64,000 nucleotides of DNA, taken from assembly GCF_904849725.1 (NCBI RefSeq), contig NC_058524.1, positions 512,352,263 through 512,416,262 of the forward strand, in the 5' to 3' direction. The first letter of the stretch is position 1. Every line of letters starts with the position of its first letter. The notes below the pieces were generated by a model. It had not been told where the DNA came from. It saw only the letters and a list, made by a program, of their open reading frames with translations, and did no database searches. A program made the position numbers and the translations under genes. This DNA comes from Hordeum vulgare subsp. vulgare. Its lineage: Eukaryota > Streptophyta > Magnoliopsida > Poales > Poaceae. Positions 12,661-24,100 of the stretch are shown here, in pieces.

Positions 12661-12847
12661 GGTGCCCCACGGTGGGTCTCTCACTCTGGTGCCAGGATTT
12701 GCATTCAGGGCGCTCAGATTTGGGGAGGTGGCGACATACTCTTGAAGATGGTAGAGAAGGTGAGAAGGAAGGTTGTTGGCGCGGGCGACATGGCCACGGC
12801 GCTTTGTTGGAGGAAGAGATGGATGAAGATGAGCCTCTGATGGAGAC

Positions 12848-14219
12848 GACGTATGAGAGACATAGAAGAGCTAGGGATGGAGAGGAGCGCTCTGGGGGAA
12901 GACGGGATTCTTCGTCTAAGAGATAAGGTGGAGGACGCGTGGGCATGTGGGCCTGTGGGGCACGTGGCGAGCTATGGAGGAGGTTTACAAGAAAGGGAGA
13001 TCAACCGGTTGATTGTAAACATTTTTCATATTAATAATGGTTCACTACTATGAATCAGCTACTACAATGTGCCTTACCGCTAGGGTGAATGCTATGGGCC
13101 GGCCCATTGCGCTCGCGCCTCGTGGGTGCATCCATTATTTCCAGCTTCCAGGCTGAAATTAAGAGGTCTCAACCCAGGTGCATTTGAGGTGGGCTGGGAG
13201 TAATGCCACTTGGTGCGCTTGGTCAGTGTCACGTGTTACGCGTTGGGCACGTACACGAGGATATTTTTTTATATTTTCTGCATGAAATTTTTTGTTGTTG
13301 TTTTGGGGTCTTTTTATTTTTTTCTTCGATATTTTTTGTTTTTCCTCTAAAAAACAATTGTGTGAAGCATAACTTTTGCTTTCAAAAAAAAAGAACAAGC
13401 ACAATTGTGCTTATGCGAGAAGCACAACCGTGCTTCCCGAAAAGAGAAAAAACGACTACACTTCCAAAAAAAGAGAAAAACAACATGTGCTTTCCGATAA
13501 GAGAAGAGCATAATATATGCTTCCTAAAAAAGGGAAAGCACAACGTGTGCTTGTGCAAGAAGCACAATTGTGCATTCCGGAAATGTTGAAAAAGAAAAAA
13601 AATGTACTATTGGACTTTGGCTTTTGTTTTTTTTTCCAGTTCAGTTTCCTATCCAGTTTTTTTTTCTTTTGGATTTCTTGGTTTCCTTTGTTGTTTATGT
13701 TTTTTGATTCTTGGTTTTTTCCCCTTATCACAAAAAAGTTTATAAAAAATATTAATATGTGATCTAGTTTTAAAAATCTTGTCGTGGGAAATCCTATGGT
13801 AAAAATCGTTTGTGATTTGAACGTTGGTTCAAGAGATCAAATGTTTCGAATTAGCGAAGCTACGAAAGAGGGTAACTCTGAGGTTGCGATATGTGAGGCG
13901 CATGTAGTGCGCCAGTTATCACCACCTGAGAAGGTGTGAGTGACCTTCGCGACGTGCCCCCATTAAGGATCAAATGTGAAATGTTTCTTGCAGGTTGGGA
14001 ACTCCTCCTATGTGAAAAAAATTGCATCATGTAGTTGAGCAAGGAAAATGTTTACAATCAACCGGCCGATCTCCCTTTCTCGTAAACCTCCTCCACAAGA
14101 CGCCATGTGTCCCACAGGCCCACATCCCACGAGTCCTTCACCTTATCTCTTAGACGAAGAATCTCGTCTTCCTAGAGCGCTCCTCTCCATCCCCAGCTCT
14201 TCTCTATCTCTCATACGTC
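12848..14219. mobile_element. Element bounded by inverted repeats of about 180 bp
   Basis: The left arm 12848-13027 (GACGTATGAGAGACATAG... to ...GATTGTAAACATTTTT) is matched by the reverse complement of 14043-14219 at about 85-90 percent by eye. The arms face each other across about 1 kb holding short palindromic repeats (13380-13580) and polypyrimidine tracts. It has the form of a non-autonomous inverted-repeat element or inverted duplication. I found no convincing target duplication at the outer ends. Confidence 0.6.
13380..13580. repeat. Array of short palindromes (AAGCACAATTGTGCTT type)
   Basis: Successive units of about 30-45 bases contain AAGCACAATTGTGCTT, AAGCACAACCGTGCTTCC, AACATGTGCTTTCC and AAGCACAACGTGTGCTT, separated by A-rich linkers. 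Many are near-perfect 16-18 base palindromes. This resembles subterminal repeat arrays of DNA transposons, which bind the transposase of the family; that role is an inference. Confidence 0.6.
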
Positions 14220-14884
14220 ATTTTGGTCTAATGGCTGGCACCCGACTAATTTCCTAGGAAACTAGTCCGTTGATCCGTAGCAGCCGCTTTTTACTATTGC
14301 AAACCAGTTTTTGTTGATTTTTTTTACTTTTGCTCTCCCTGTTTTGTCCTTATTTGACATATTTTTTTATAGTTTTCTGTACAACAAATATATTCATAAT
14401 ATAGGATGAAATTTTACCAAAATACACATTCAACATGTTTTAATAAATGGTAAAAAAAATTAAATACAATTAATCTTTTGTAATATATGTTGAAATTTTT
14501 CAAAATTCCCATTCAACTTTTTGTTATATACCCTAAGCAATTTCTTAGTAGACACTAAATATTTTGAACATATGCATTGAACTATTTTTAAAGTATGTTG
14601 ATCAATTTCTTAGTGTATGACAAACATTTTCAGAAAACGTATCATTTTTGTGAAAAACATTAATTTCTTAGTATACGATGAACATTTTTATAATGCACAC
14701 TGAACTATTTTCCATATACAGTAAACATTTTCTTAATATACGGTCAACTATTTCATAATATATGTTGAATTTTTGTATAATGCTAAAAGAGAGCAAAAAA
14801 ATAAATAAATAAATAAAGGAAATAGAAGAAACAACCAAACCCATATAGACGGACCAACCGGGGTGTTATGAAGGATGCTTTGGA

Positions 14885-15093
14885 GGGTGTTTGGTTGGGC
14901 TTCCAGCCAGCTTCCGTCTACCGGCTTCTAAGCCAAAAGCTCCTATTTAGGGGCTTCCGGTTGCAGGTGTGGCTTTCGGCCTTGTCACAGCCGCAGCCGA
15001 AAGCCACAACTGCAGCTGAAAGCCCCTAAATAGGAGCTTTTGGCTTCAAAGCCGGAAGCCGGAAGCTGGCTGAAAGCCCAACCAAACACCCCC
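14885..15093. mobile_element. Foldback MITE
   Basis: The sequence of about 209 bp starts GGGTGTTTGGTTGGGCTT and ends with its inverse (AAGCCCAACCAAACACCC). The arms of about 85 bp pair almost throughout (for example AGCCAAAAGCTCCTATTTAG with its complement), leaving a short centre. The TIR resembles hAT-type MITEs of grasses. An 8-bp target duplication was looked for and not found. Confidence 0.7.
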
Positions 15094-15270
15094 TTGTTAG
15101 CGAAGCCAAGCGAGGGTGAGGTGGGCGGCCGTTCTGTGAAGAGAGGAGCAGAGGTATGTGGTTAGACCCGATCCTGGTTATGGAACTAAGCGAGGCGAGG
15201 GGACAACGAAGCGGACACGAACATGCAGTCTAGCACAAACCGGGCCGGGTCAGCTTGCCGATTGGTCCTA

Positions 15271-15430
15271 CTCCCTCCGTTCCTAAATATAAGTCTTTCT
15301 AGAGGTTCAACTAATGGACTACATACGGATGTATATAGACATATTTTAGAATATAGATACATTCATTTTGCTCCGTATGTAGACATCTAGTAAAATATCT
15401 TAAAAGACTTATATTTAGGTACGGAGGGAG
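15271..15430. mobile_element. Stowaway MITE (Tc1/mariner type)
   Basis: 160 bp with termini CTCCCTCCGTTCC and its complement GGTACGGAGGGAG, flanked by TA at 15269-15270 and 15431-15432. This is the diagnostic Stowaway terminus and target site. The arms continue to pair through AAATATAAGTCTTT. Confidence 0.93.
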
Positions 15431-15432
15431 TA

Positions 15433-15950
15433 TCTAATTCCCTAAGGCCGAGATTACAATGCAGTAGTTGAACAACATCATCCGAAGGTAGTTGACTAGA
15501 TTATTGTTTTTTGTCCTCGGTCGAGCGAAGAATGTTGAAGTCGCCTCCCACAGAGCTCGACGAGGAAGGCCTTAGACTGCCAATGATCGATGGGGCCGTA
15601 TACTATGACAACATTTCATTTGCATTACGAATGTAGTACCACACACTTGTATCTCAGCTGACTTGTATCATATGCATAACTTAAGGAACTACACACTACA
15701 AAGTGCTTGAATATTTCATGTGAGAGAGCCTAACACGCGTTTGTTCGCCTTTAAACCAACCTGTGGTTGGATGGTTAGAAGAACTGTGGTATTCTCAACC
15801 CACCAGAGTTCAAGTCCTTGTGCTCGCATTTATTTCAGGATTTCGGGCGATGTGTATTCAATGGGAGGAGAAGTGTGCGTTGATGACGAGACGCATATGG
15901 TATGTTCGTAAATTTCAAAATGATATGCGGGTTAAGTCTTTTGGATGAGC
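15433..15950. other. Intergenic sequence, nothing recognised
   Basis: No ORF longer than about 60 residues, no motif and no repeat could be assigned. It is presumed intergenic or old transposon sequence. Confidence 0.4.
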
Positions 15951-15957
15951 TTATATG

Positions 15958-16220
15958 TGGCCATGGGCAGCCCGGCCCGGTCGGTCCGGCCCTGCCCGGC
16001 CCGAAAAAGCCCGACTCGGTCCGGCCCGACCTTGCCCATGGACTTGGCTTGGTGTTTTTGCGGGGAAGGGGCCCAGCCCGAGGCTCGAAGCCCGACGAGA
16101 TTTAGCAATGATTGGTCGGGTCTGGGCCTGAAATTTAGGCCCGATAGCCAGCCCGGGCCGGGCTCGGGCCTAGGTTTTTTAGGTCGGGCTTGGTCTGGCC
16201 CAACCCGAAGCCCGAGCGAT
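15958..16220. repeat. GC-rich GCCCGGCCCG repeat, hAT-MITE-like
   Basis: A dense cluster of GCCCGGCCCG, GCCCGACC and GGTCGGGC words on both strands. The two halves are roughly inverse to each other. The style matches the subterminal regions of the hAT element at 25590-29259, so this may be a related non-autonomous element. Exact ends and target duplication were not identified. Confidence 0.4.
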
Positions 16221-16239
16221 GATTAGATATAGATGTGCT

Positions 16240-17000
16240 CACAGGGATAGGACTAACACAAATTTCCGTGCGTTGCAACGAGAATGAAAATTAATGTGTC
16301 GAAGAAATAGTCCACCACAGCAGCACAACGACATCAGCATAGTGCCACCCGACAAGAGTAAAAAGGTGCACGTCAGATTTAGAAGAAAAATATTAATTCA
16401 ACTTCGCATTAGTCACCAAAAGAATACTCAATACCGAGATTAGGTCAGTGCACAATATAGCACTGCTTTATCAATTACATAGTCCATGCCGTGTGCTTCG
16501 ATTTGATTTGATGTGCATCTTGTCCGTGGTGTGTGTACGTACCACCTAGGACTCATATAGGCCAACCCATATGGTTTCATCCACTTCTCTCGACCAGAGC
16601 TTGCTTCTTTGCGTGTTCGAACCTATCTTGAATCTACGACTGCTCTTGTCTTGGCTTTCTTTTTGCCACGTTCTTCTGGCATTTAATCTACGACTACTCT
16701 CATCTTGGATTTCTTTTTAGGGAACGCTATGCGTTCATCGAATGATTTTTAAAAATCATCTGTCACCTAGCTAGCCGTCGGATGTCGATTTAACGTCCCG
16801 CATCCCTGCCGCATGGTCAGTATTTATTTCCAAAAACGACGCTCGAGTTGCGGAAACTTTCGCTTTGTTGTAAGAAATAAACTTTGGATCCGTTAATTCC
16901 TAAAACAACGGTCAAGTTTTCGAAACAATTTGCTTGTTGCACAATTTTTTTTTCGTCTTTCTGTAACATAGGTATTTTTACGGAAGAATTTTTTGCAACA
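16240..17000. other. Transposon-like flank, unassigned
   Basis: It begins near CCGTGCGTTGCAACG, a phrase I recognise from ends of repeated grass elements, and at 18605-18625 the sequence CTTTATTATTAGGTATAGATT has the look of a matching end. The span 16250-18625 may therefore be one element, but inverted repeats and target duplications could not be demonstrated. No gene is seen here. Confidence 0.3.
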
Positions 17001-17159
17001 ACGGTCGAGTTTCAGGAATTTTTGCAACGAAAGTCACGTTGCAGAAGCACTACCCAGCCGGGATCCATGCTCAACGGAGAGTCGGCACGCGGGTTGGCCT
17101 CGGGATGCTGCAGTAACGAGCAGGGAAGCTCCCCGGCGGCGGGATCCGACCACGGGAGG

Positions 17160-17265
17160 CGGCGGGGCGGCCGGCGAGCTCTTGGCGGCGGGGCGGCCGG
17201 TGAGCTCTTGGCGGGGGGCGGCCGGCGGGCTCTTGCCAGCGGGGCGGCCGGCGAGCTCTTGGCTT
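17160..17265. repeat. Tandem GGCGGGGCGGCCGGCGAGCTCTT array
   Basis: About four copies of a unit of about 30 bp (GGGGCGGCCGGCGAGCTC plus TTGGCG) in direct orientation, strongly GC-rich. The flanking 17270-18140 holds no recognisable gene. Confidence 0.75.
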
Positions 17266-18144
17266 GCTCTGGTGGAAGTCGTCGTCATTGTCACGCAAGC
17301 TGCAGGAACAACGTCGTGAAACAATGAAATTGTTTCAGGAAAAACGGTCACGGCTCGTCCGTCTGGCCACGTGGCAAACAAAGAAAGCGGTGGACCCGAG
17401 AACACGATCAGCCGGTTGGAAGGTAACATTTTCCTTTCTTTTTACAACGTTATTTTGTGATTTAGTCGGAGCCCATTAGCATGAGTGGACGTTCCTTCTT
17501 TTCCTTCTAAATTGATAAAATCCAGTGTAAAAAATCGGGGTGATACGATTTGATTGGATAAGCTAACTAACTAATGTAGTCAGTCCTATCCTATTTTGTT
17601 GAGAAATCAACCCGTCCATTATTAATTCCACCATGATGAGAAATTGAGCGGGACAAGCAAAGCAAAACAAAGAGGCTACGTGAATTGATCAATGGACTGT
17701 TATCTTATTTCACCCATGGGGTAGAGAATGTGGGATCAGATCACAAACTGAAGGTGGTGTTCCATTCTCTGTCTCTACAACAATACAATCTTACATTCAA
17801 TACATTTATTCATCGGCAAACAAATCCCCACAAAATAAAATTTCTTGCCTGTGCTTGGCACACGGTTGGAGGCATGGGGAGGGGATCTCACCAGATGACG
17901 AGTTCCTGCCGGAGGAGGGGATACGATGAGGGGAGGAAGGGTTAGGCGCCTCTATCTGGCCATAAGGAGTCGCCGTTGCCGCGCCATAACCTCGGAGTTC
18001 CCCGTGTGAGCCATGGAGGCCCGCCTCCACCAGCAAGTACTTCACTCCGCCGCGCCTTATCCGCGCGCCGTCGCCATTCTGCATCGAGCAGACGCATCAT
18101 CCCCAGTCACTGTAGCTGCCGCGTTGATTTGATCCAGAAGCTGT

Positions 18145-18462
18145 GCTCGAGCGCCGAAACGGGGGAAGCAAGCGGGCAGAGGTACGGCCGCGGAGGCGGG
18201 TGGATTGAGATCGACAACGGTGGTGGTTGAGGTCGGCCGCGGCGGCGAGTGGTGTGGCAGCGGCCTGGGCATAGGCCAGGATGGACCAGGGTCGACGCGA
18301 TGCGCTCGAGCGCCGTAACAGGGGGCAGTGAGTGGGGAGAGGTACGGCCGCGGAGGCGGGTGGGTCGAGATCGGGAGCGGTGGCGGTTGAGGTCGGCCAC
18401 GGCGGCGAGTGGTGTGGCGGCGGGCTGGACACAGGCCAGGGTGACCCAGGGTCGACGGGAGA
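18145..18462. repeat. Tandem duplication of about 159 bp
   Basis: Two direct copies start with GCTCGAGCGCCG at 18145 and 18304. Shared landmarks include AGAGGTACGGCCGCGGAGG and GGCGGCGAGTGGTGTGGC. They differ at perhaps 10-15 percent of positions. The open frames across them on both strands are not coding in appearance (Pro/Arg-rich, no domain). Confidence 0.75.
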
Positions 18463-18759
18463 AGGCGATGCGTACGGGTATAATTTTTGCAGCGAATCAA
18501 TTTTTCCTTTTACATTGCAGATAAATGATGAAGCGCCGGTTGAATAACAAAAATTATAGGATTTTTTTATAAAAATGCCGCGGTGGGTTTTCCGACGGAA
18601 GCAATAGCCTCTTTATTATTAGGTATAGATTTATTTTTTGTTATTTTTTCTTCTTCTTTTTTTGTTTTTCATTTAAAAAATGTTTTTTCTATCTATTTTA
18701 TTTTGTTGTTCTTAACACACATTCCGTTGCACTATCTTGTTGTGTATGTATCTTGAGAT

Positions 18760-19310
18760 GTGTGAATACCCATAACACAAACTGCAATTGCATGTGTCAT
18801 AACATGTCGGCAATTGCAAGGGGTACAACATGACTGCAATTGAAGGGGAGAATTTTTGGTCAATTGCATGTCCATCCCTTGAGTTGCAACTGTACTTTCG
18901 CATACCGCTTGCTAATGCAAGTGGTACAACACGACTGTAAGTGGAGGGAAGGGATGTCAGCCAGTTGCATGTTTATCACTAGAGATGCAATTGCACATGT
19001 CGCAACCCGCCTGCAACTGCAAGGGATTCAACGACACTGCAACTGGAGGCGAGGGATGTCAGCCAGTTGCATGTCTATCACTAGAGATGCAATTGCACAT
19101 GTCGCAACCCGCTTGCAACTGCAAGGGATTCAACGACACTGCAACTGGAGGGGAGGGATGTCAGCCAGTTGCATGTCTATCACTAGAGATGCAATTGCAC
19201 ATGTCGCAACCCGCCTGCAACTGGAGGGGAGGGATGTCGGTCAGTTGCATGTTCATCACTAAAGTTACAACTGCATGTATCGCAACCCTCCTGCAATTGC
19301 AACATTGTGC
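18760..19310. repeat. Tandem array, 102-bp unit
   Basis: Units are anchored by GGGATGTCAGCCAGTTGCATG at 18951, 19053 and 19155, with a shortened 76-bp unit at 19231. More diverged copies extend leftward to about 18760. Each unit contains GCAACTGCAAGG and GCAATTGCACATGTCGCAA. The reading frame at 18840-19262 merely translates the repeat. The array lies about 550 bases downstream of the stop codon of the homeobox gene. Confidence 0.85.
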
Positions 19311-19854
19311 GCTTTTATTGGGATGGGTTTATGTGCATATATACGAACGCTTGTTTCAATATTGTGTTGTAAAAAAAACGTAGTAGATAGCACTTCCAAG
19401 TGTCCAACTTGCGTTGGTGCATACATGAAGCCAAAACGTGCGCCGAACATTTCATGTGCCGCAGTGCCGGCGCGGTCCGTGGTCAGCAAAACCCGAGGGC
19501 ATGATTGCAACATGGAACAGCGCGACGCAAGAAAGGATCCAATCCTTAATAGCAACAGCAGCGCGCTTCAACTCGTGGGCAACTCGAAACCTTTCAAGCG
19601 TAACCACTCGACGCCATGAACAATCGGCGATCATGCATAAAAGCATTCACATGCGAGAGAGGCCTCCGTTTAATCGCAGCACGCAAGAAAAGCCAAAGGT
19701 CACTACTCACTACATTAGATGATAACGATCGATCAGATGAACAATGGCCATTGGCCGGAGATAACGATCGGGTGAACAATAATGGGCAGAGAGACAGACA
19801 GGACCCATCGGCGCGACAGCTAGGAGGACTCTGTACAGTTCCAACCTCGACCCC
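19311..19854. other. 3' flank / probable 3'UTR of homeobox gene
   Basis: Sequence between the tandem array and the stop codon. Because the gene reads leftward, its 3'UTR must lie here. No clear AATAAA in the sense orientation and no other gene is seen. Confidence 0.4.
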
Positions 19855-21929
19855 CTAGCCGACGACGTCTTTGGTGCTGGGAAGCTCGGCGTCGCCGCCG
19901 CGCCCCGAGCTCCTCTTGAGCTCCTCGTACATCTCCTCGATCATCGGCTTCCACAGCCGGACGCGCGCGTTGATGAACCAGTTGGAGACCTGGCAAAGCA
20001 GCAACATACATTTTCATACGTTTTTCTTTTCTTGTTCTAGGAGTAGTAAAGCGAAGCTTGATCTGCTCGCTCTAGCAAAATGGAAGTAGGCTCTGTGCCA
20101 AAAAGCCTGAGAATCGTACCTGGCTCCTGCTCAGCCCGCTCCTCGCCGCCAGCATGTCCTTCTCGTGGTCCTTGGGGTACCTGGCATGAGCCATCAGATT
20201 GGTCGTCTCGTCAAGTCCTCAGAATATCATGTAAAAAAAAGGTTTACTGATGTACAGTCACAAAAATGCTCAACACCTAGCAAGTTCAGTGTAAGAAGCC
20301 CCGAACTCATTCAGAGTTCAGAGTCACTCGGAATCATTGTAATTATAGATCAGTAATCGGAATACTACAAAGCACAAGTTTCTTTCGTTAAAACTTACGG
20401 GCGGAGGAAGTTCTCGAACATCCAGGCTTTGAGCACGGCGACGGACTTCTCCGGCAGGCCGCGCTGGGGCCGCCACGACTGCTGGTCGCCGCGCCGGAGC
20501 TGCTGCAGCGCCCAGTGCTTCTGGATGAAGGACGACTCCCAGCTCCGCTCCTTGTCCGCCAGCGACGACGCATCCCCGGACCTCTGCGCCAGCGCCACGA
20601 TCAGGCCCGTGATCCGCTTCCTCAGCCTCTGGTACACCGCGGAGACCGCGCGCTGCGCGAACGGCGGTGGCGCGATGGCGCCGCCCCCGCCGCCCGGATG
20701 CGCCAACATGCTGCTGAACTTGGACGCCGTCGTCTGGATGTCGTCGAAACACCGGTTGCACCTTTGATCCATCTGCACCCATGCATCCAGCAGCCTCTGC
20801 CGTCAGATTATTTTTATTTTTTACTCTGGTAATAGCAGTCTCAAGTAGAGATGAAATTCAGGAGCTCGCTCACCAGCTGCAGCAGTTTCAGGAGATCGTT
20901 CCTCGCCCTCTGAGCCTCCATCCACCTCCCGCCGTCGGCTGATTGCTCCTCGGAGGGCAGCATCAGGTGGTTGGAGCTCACCGACGACGGCGTCCTCGCC
21001 GAGCAGCTCGACGAGAGCAGCAGGCTCGCCTCGCTGCCAGCGCCGCTGACTGAATCGCCACTCATCTCGGCCACGTCTTTCAGCATGCAGCCGGCGAACC
21101 CATTCAGCAGCTCCTGGGCAATGTGCGCGTATCCCGACCGCGGCAGTACCTGCGAGAAGTGCGGAGGCCTCGAGTACATCTGTGGGTACACGTGCCGCAG
21201 CTCGTCGTCGCCGTAAGGAGGCAGATGGAACTGGCCGGCGCCGGCGTGAGCACTGACGGCCTGAGGCTGCTGGTAGCCAAAGCCCTCGCTGTTCACGTGG
21301 GTCAGGCCGGAGCAGCTCACCTCCGAGGACTGCTCCGGCATGCTGGCCATGGTGACCGAGGAAGACCGGGCACCTAGCCTGAGCGACAGGCCGCTCGCCA
21401 CGGCGGCGACCGGGTCCGGAAAGTCTGTGCCGCCGGAGAACGCCGTCAGGTAATACGGCTCGTGGGTGGAGGCAGCGCCTGGACCGTCGTAGAGCCAGCT
21501 GCAGTGCGGCTCTCCAGCAATGAGCTTGGCCATCTTTGATGGCTGGGCGATGGTGACCTCCGCCGGCGCGTACTGGAAGAAGTCCGCGGAGGCGGAATGG
21601 AGCATGGAGTGCACGGTGCTGCAGCTCTCGCCGGCGACAGCGTGGGCGTCGTCGTTCATCTCGTCCGTGGACATGCTCGCGAGGTGGCTGTCCTGAGAAG
21701 GGGCGCCGGGCCAGACGAGCTGGTTCGCCACCATCACGGCGTTGCTGGCCATGAAATGCGCGGCCACCTCCGCGCCGCCGGAGCCGGAGCCGGAGCCGAA
21801 GTGCACGTCGTGAGGCATGCTTGGGTAGAAGAATGGCGCCTCTGAACCGATCATCCCGCCACCGCCGAAGAAACAAGTGTTCATGGCATCCAACCCCAGC
21901 TGCTGCTGATAGGATGGATTGCTAGACAT
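19855..21929 (-). CDS. BELL-type TALE homeodomain protein, ATH1-like
   Basis: A nuclear transcription factor of the BEL1-like family, which acts as a heterodimer with KNOX proteins in meristem and organ-boundary control. The coding exons on the minus strand are 21929-20874, 20772-20399, 20180-20120 and 19989-19855, all with GT/AG borders, giving 541 residues with no stop. The 61-bp third exon is typical of BELL genes. Domains: GLSLRLG, a ZIBEL-like motif (180-186); SKY-type helix [14 protein letters not shown] (265-278); BELL domain from about 341 ([11 protein letters not shown], then [13 protein letters not shown]); TALE homeodomain about 452-514 with the P-Y-P loop and [13 protein letters not shown]. 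The BELL wording is closest to my memory of ATH1-like members, so subgroup confidence is moderate. An ATG at 21929 is used; the frame stays open upstream to the splice acceptor at 22000, but splicing to the proposed leader exon brings an in-frame TAG with no earlier ATG. Confidence 0.93.
20120..20180 (-). other. 61-bp homeobox exon 3
   Basis: The exon starts after CCAG and ends before GTACGA. It completes a proline codon and encodes [20 protein letters not shown], the centre of the homeodomain. Its size and phase are conserved in BELL genes and confirm the gene model. Confidence 0.95.
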
Positions 21930-21999
21930 CTTGAGGCCTAGCTTAGCTCCGTAGTAGTCGCCAAAGGCCAAATCTTGCGCACTATCAATTTTTAAAGAC

Positions 22000-22728
22000 C
22001 TGAAGCAAAGCAGCAGTAGAATATGTGAGCCAAATAATTGGTGACATCAACGCCGCTGCTGAGGACACAGTTCACAGATTGTTCCTTCACAAAGTTGAAG
22101 ATGCAAGGCGGGCCACTGTGCGCATTGTAGCAGGCAGAAATGCAGACGAAATTGCACAGCACTGACTATGGGAGGAGGAAGAAAGCTCACCTATTTTGCG
22201 GCAAGAACAGAGAAACACCACCTATTTGCTAGCCTTGGCACAAAAATGCAGCCTTCTAGTACTAAAGCATAGCTGATATAGAAAAAAGGCACCTAAAGCA
22301 CGCAGTAAACACAGGTCGTTTGTCCTGGATTTTCAAAATGGGCAGCGCAAAGAATGAATGGAGAAAGGCTAGGGACACGAGTTACAGTAGCCACTCTAAT
22401 AAGAAATTGTGCTTATCCAACTGCTCAGTTTGAGCTTTTTCTTTTCCTTTTCATCTGCTCAGGTGCTATGCTCGCAGGTAGTGGTAGTACCACTTGAGAA
22501 CCAACAGAGCAAGCACTAGAGTAGAAATCTTGCATTCGAAGCCGTACCACGCAAAGAGACAATAATCGCAAAAACAAGAAATGAAATCATGTTGAAGAAC
22601 CAAAGCGGGAACAGCCGAGGAAGCCTTGGGGAGCTAGGGATTAGTAGCCGAACCTTAAACAATCATGGAGAGAGAAAGCACCGGCGACGGCGACGGCCTA
22701 TGAACCGCCAACCACCCCTCCGTCCTAC
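22000..22728 (-). other. Probable 5'UTR intron of the homeobox gene
   Basis: On the minus strand the acceptor TTTGCTTCAG ends at 22000, and a donor CTTGAG/GTAGGA lies at 22728. The interior is T-rich. Splicing places TAG in frame 16 codons upstream of TTG (21971), so translation would begin at the ATG at 21929. This is inferred from splice signals alone; another donor (GTGAGC at about 22192) is possible. Confidence 0.5.
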
Positions 22729-24100
22729 CTCAAGTGGCTACTCTCCTACAGAGGTTTCAACCTGGGATATGGCTAGCTAGCGAGGGCGAGTGGGGCAGCA
22801 AAAGCAGCGGAGCTTTCCAAGAAGATGATCAGCGAGAGCGAGGAGGAAGAAGATGAAGCCGGAGCTACCACGCGGAACCTAAAATGGAAACGAGAGCATT
22901 TCCCGATATCACGGCGACAATGCGGATGGGCTGCAGCTGGTGACGACGACCCTGAGGCGATCTCTCCTATTTCTTTCCCCTCTGTTTCCACTTTCTAGTA
23001 CTACTCCAGCAGGCGAGAAAGAAGCAGGGGAGGGGAGCAATTGGGGGAGGGGAGGCCAGGGAGGGAGGTGGGTTTTATCAGGCTCGGAAACCAGCACGAG
23101 GAGGAAGAAAAATGGTGATGCCCACTCCACTTGGATGGCAGGCCCCTCTGATTGATGATCTCGGCACTGATCAAGAGAGATCTTGGGCTGGCAGGGCGCT
23201 CTCTCTCTCTCTCTCTGTGTGTGTATGATGCAAACACGCACGCAAGCCACAGGAAACAGAAACGAGAGGGGGCCTACGCCGCTCTGCTCTGCTCTGCTCC
23301 AGGAGGGGGGCAGCGGCGTTTTAATGCATACCAAAAACTGAAAGTTGCTGATGCCCATACGTAGCAAAGCAGGGAAAAGGATGGGGCATGGGGGCCGGCC
23401 TTTGCTTGGATCATGGAGGGAAGGGTGTAGAAGAATAGTGTTATCCAACATGTGGTGATGGATTCAGTTTGCTTATTTTATTGTTATGGTGAGGTTTATC
23501 TCCCCATGATTGTGCTGTATCAATCCCCATGCACCTGCAGGACAAGCCATGAACTAGTTGATTATTAGTCGAGTGCACAATGGCACACTGTGTGGGCATA
23601 TAAAATGCATCACCTCATGAATGTCTGTTAAGCAACCAACACCATGCGCCTAGCCGCTAGCCATGTATCGTACTACATACCGCCACAGTGGTGGCATCTG
23701 TGTGTGCATCATTCGCTCACTCATTCATTCATTCCCTCGCTGAGATGAGCGCACTGTGCGTGCGTATCATGCATGTGGCTTGCTTCGGGCAGTTGTGGCA
23801 AAGGAACAATTCTTCTTTCCAAGCACGAGCAGGCGCCACTTGCTCCCGTCCGCTACAGCGTGCCCAGGCCGCAAGCTGCAAGCGGCAGCGGCAGCGAGTG
23901 AGTGCTCGCCTTTCACCTTTGTTTCAGCAAATGCAAGCAAGCAGGGCGTGCAGGGCCACGGCAGGAGAGGACGGAGGGAGGCCGGGCCAAGGCGATGCGT
24001 CCAAACGCTCCTTGGCAGCCTACAGTGCCGCAGACGCACACATGCACATGCACATGCATGCATGCATGCGAGAGAGATCATCAATCAGCGGCGTGTGGGA
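22729..24100 (-). promoter_or_regulatory. Leader and upstream region of the homeobox gene
   Basis: In the sense orientation (minus) this contains a (GA)n tract at about 23197-23216 next to a short CA/TG run, and purine-rich leader-like sequence around 22990-23160. Frames here (for example 22909-23451) are Ser/Pro-rich without any domain and are taken as leader, not genes. A TATA box could not be placed with confidence. The 24045-24070 stretch is an ATGC repeat. Confidence 0.4.

Noticed and set aside
13380..13580. Regularly spaced short repeats considered as a CRISPR array
   Set aside because: Units vary in length and sequence, are palindromic with A-rich linkers, and the window is clearly a plant nuclear genome.
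16993..18500. Several GC-rich frames on both strands (for example 18057-18500)
   Set aside because: They lie in tandem or duplicated GC-rich DNA, are Pro/Arg-rich, overlap each other on both strands and lack domains.
18840..19262. 140-codon frame of repeated peptide (plus strand)
   Set aside because: It is a direct translation of the 102-bp tandem DNA repeat and is open in more than one frame for that reason.
20821..21876. 351-codon frame overlapping exon 1 of the homeobox gene in another frame
   Set aside because: Arg/Ala-rich shadow of the GC-rich real exon; no homology.
21930..21971. Extension of the homeobox protein by 14 residues from position 21971
   Set aside because: The codon there is TTG, not ATG. 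The first ATG in frame is at 21929 with A at -3, so this was used as the start.
22909..23451. 180-codon open frame upstream of the homeobox gene (minus strand)
   Set aside because: Pro/Ser/Leu-rich, crosses a GA microsatellite, no domain; best explained as GC-rich leader sequence.
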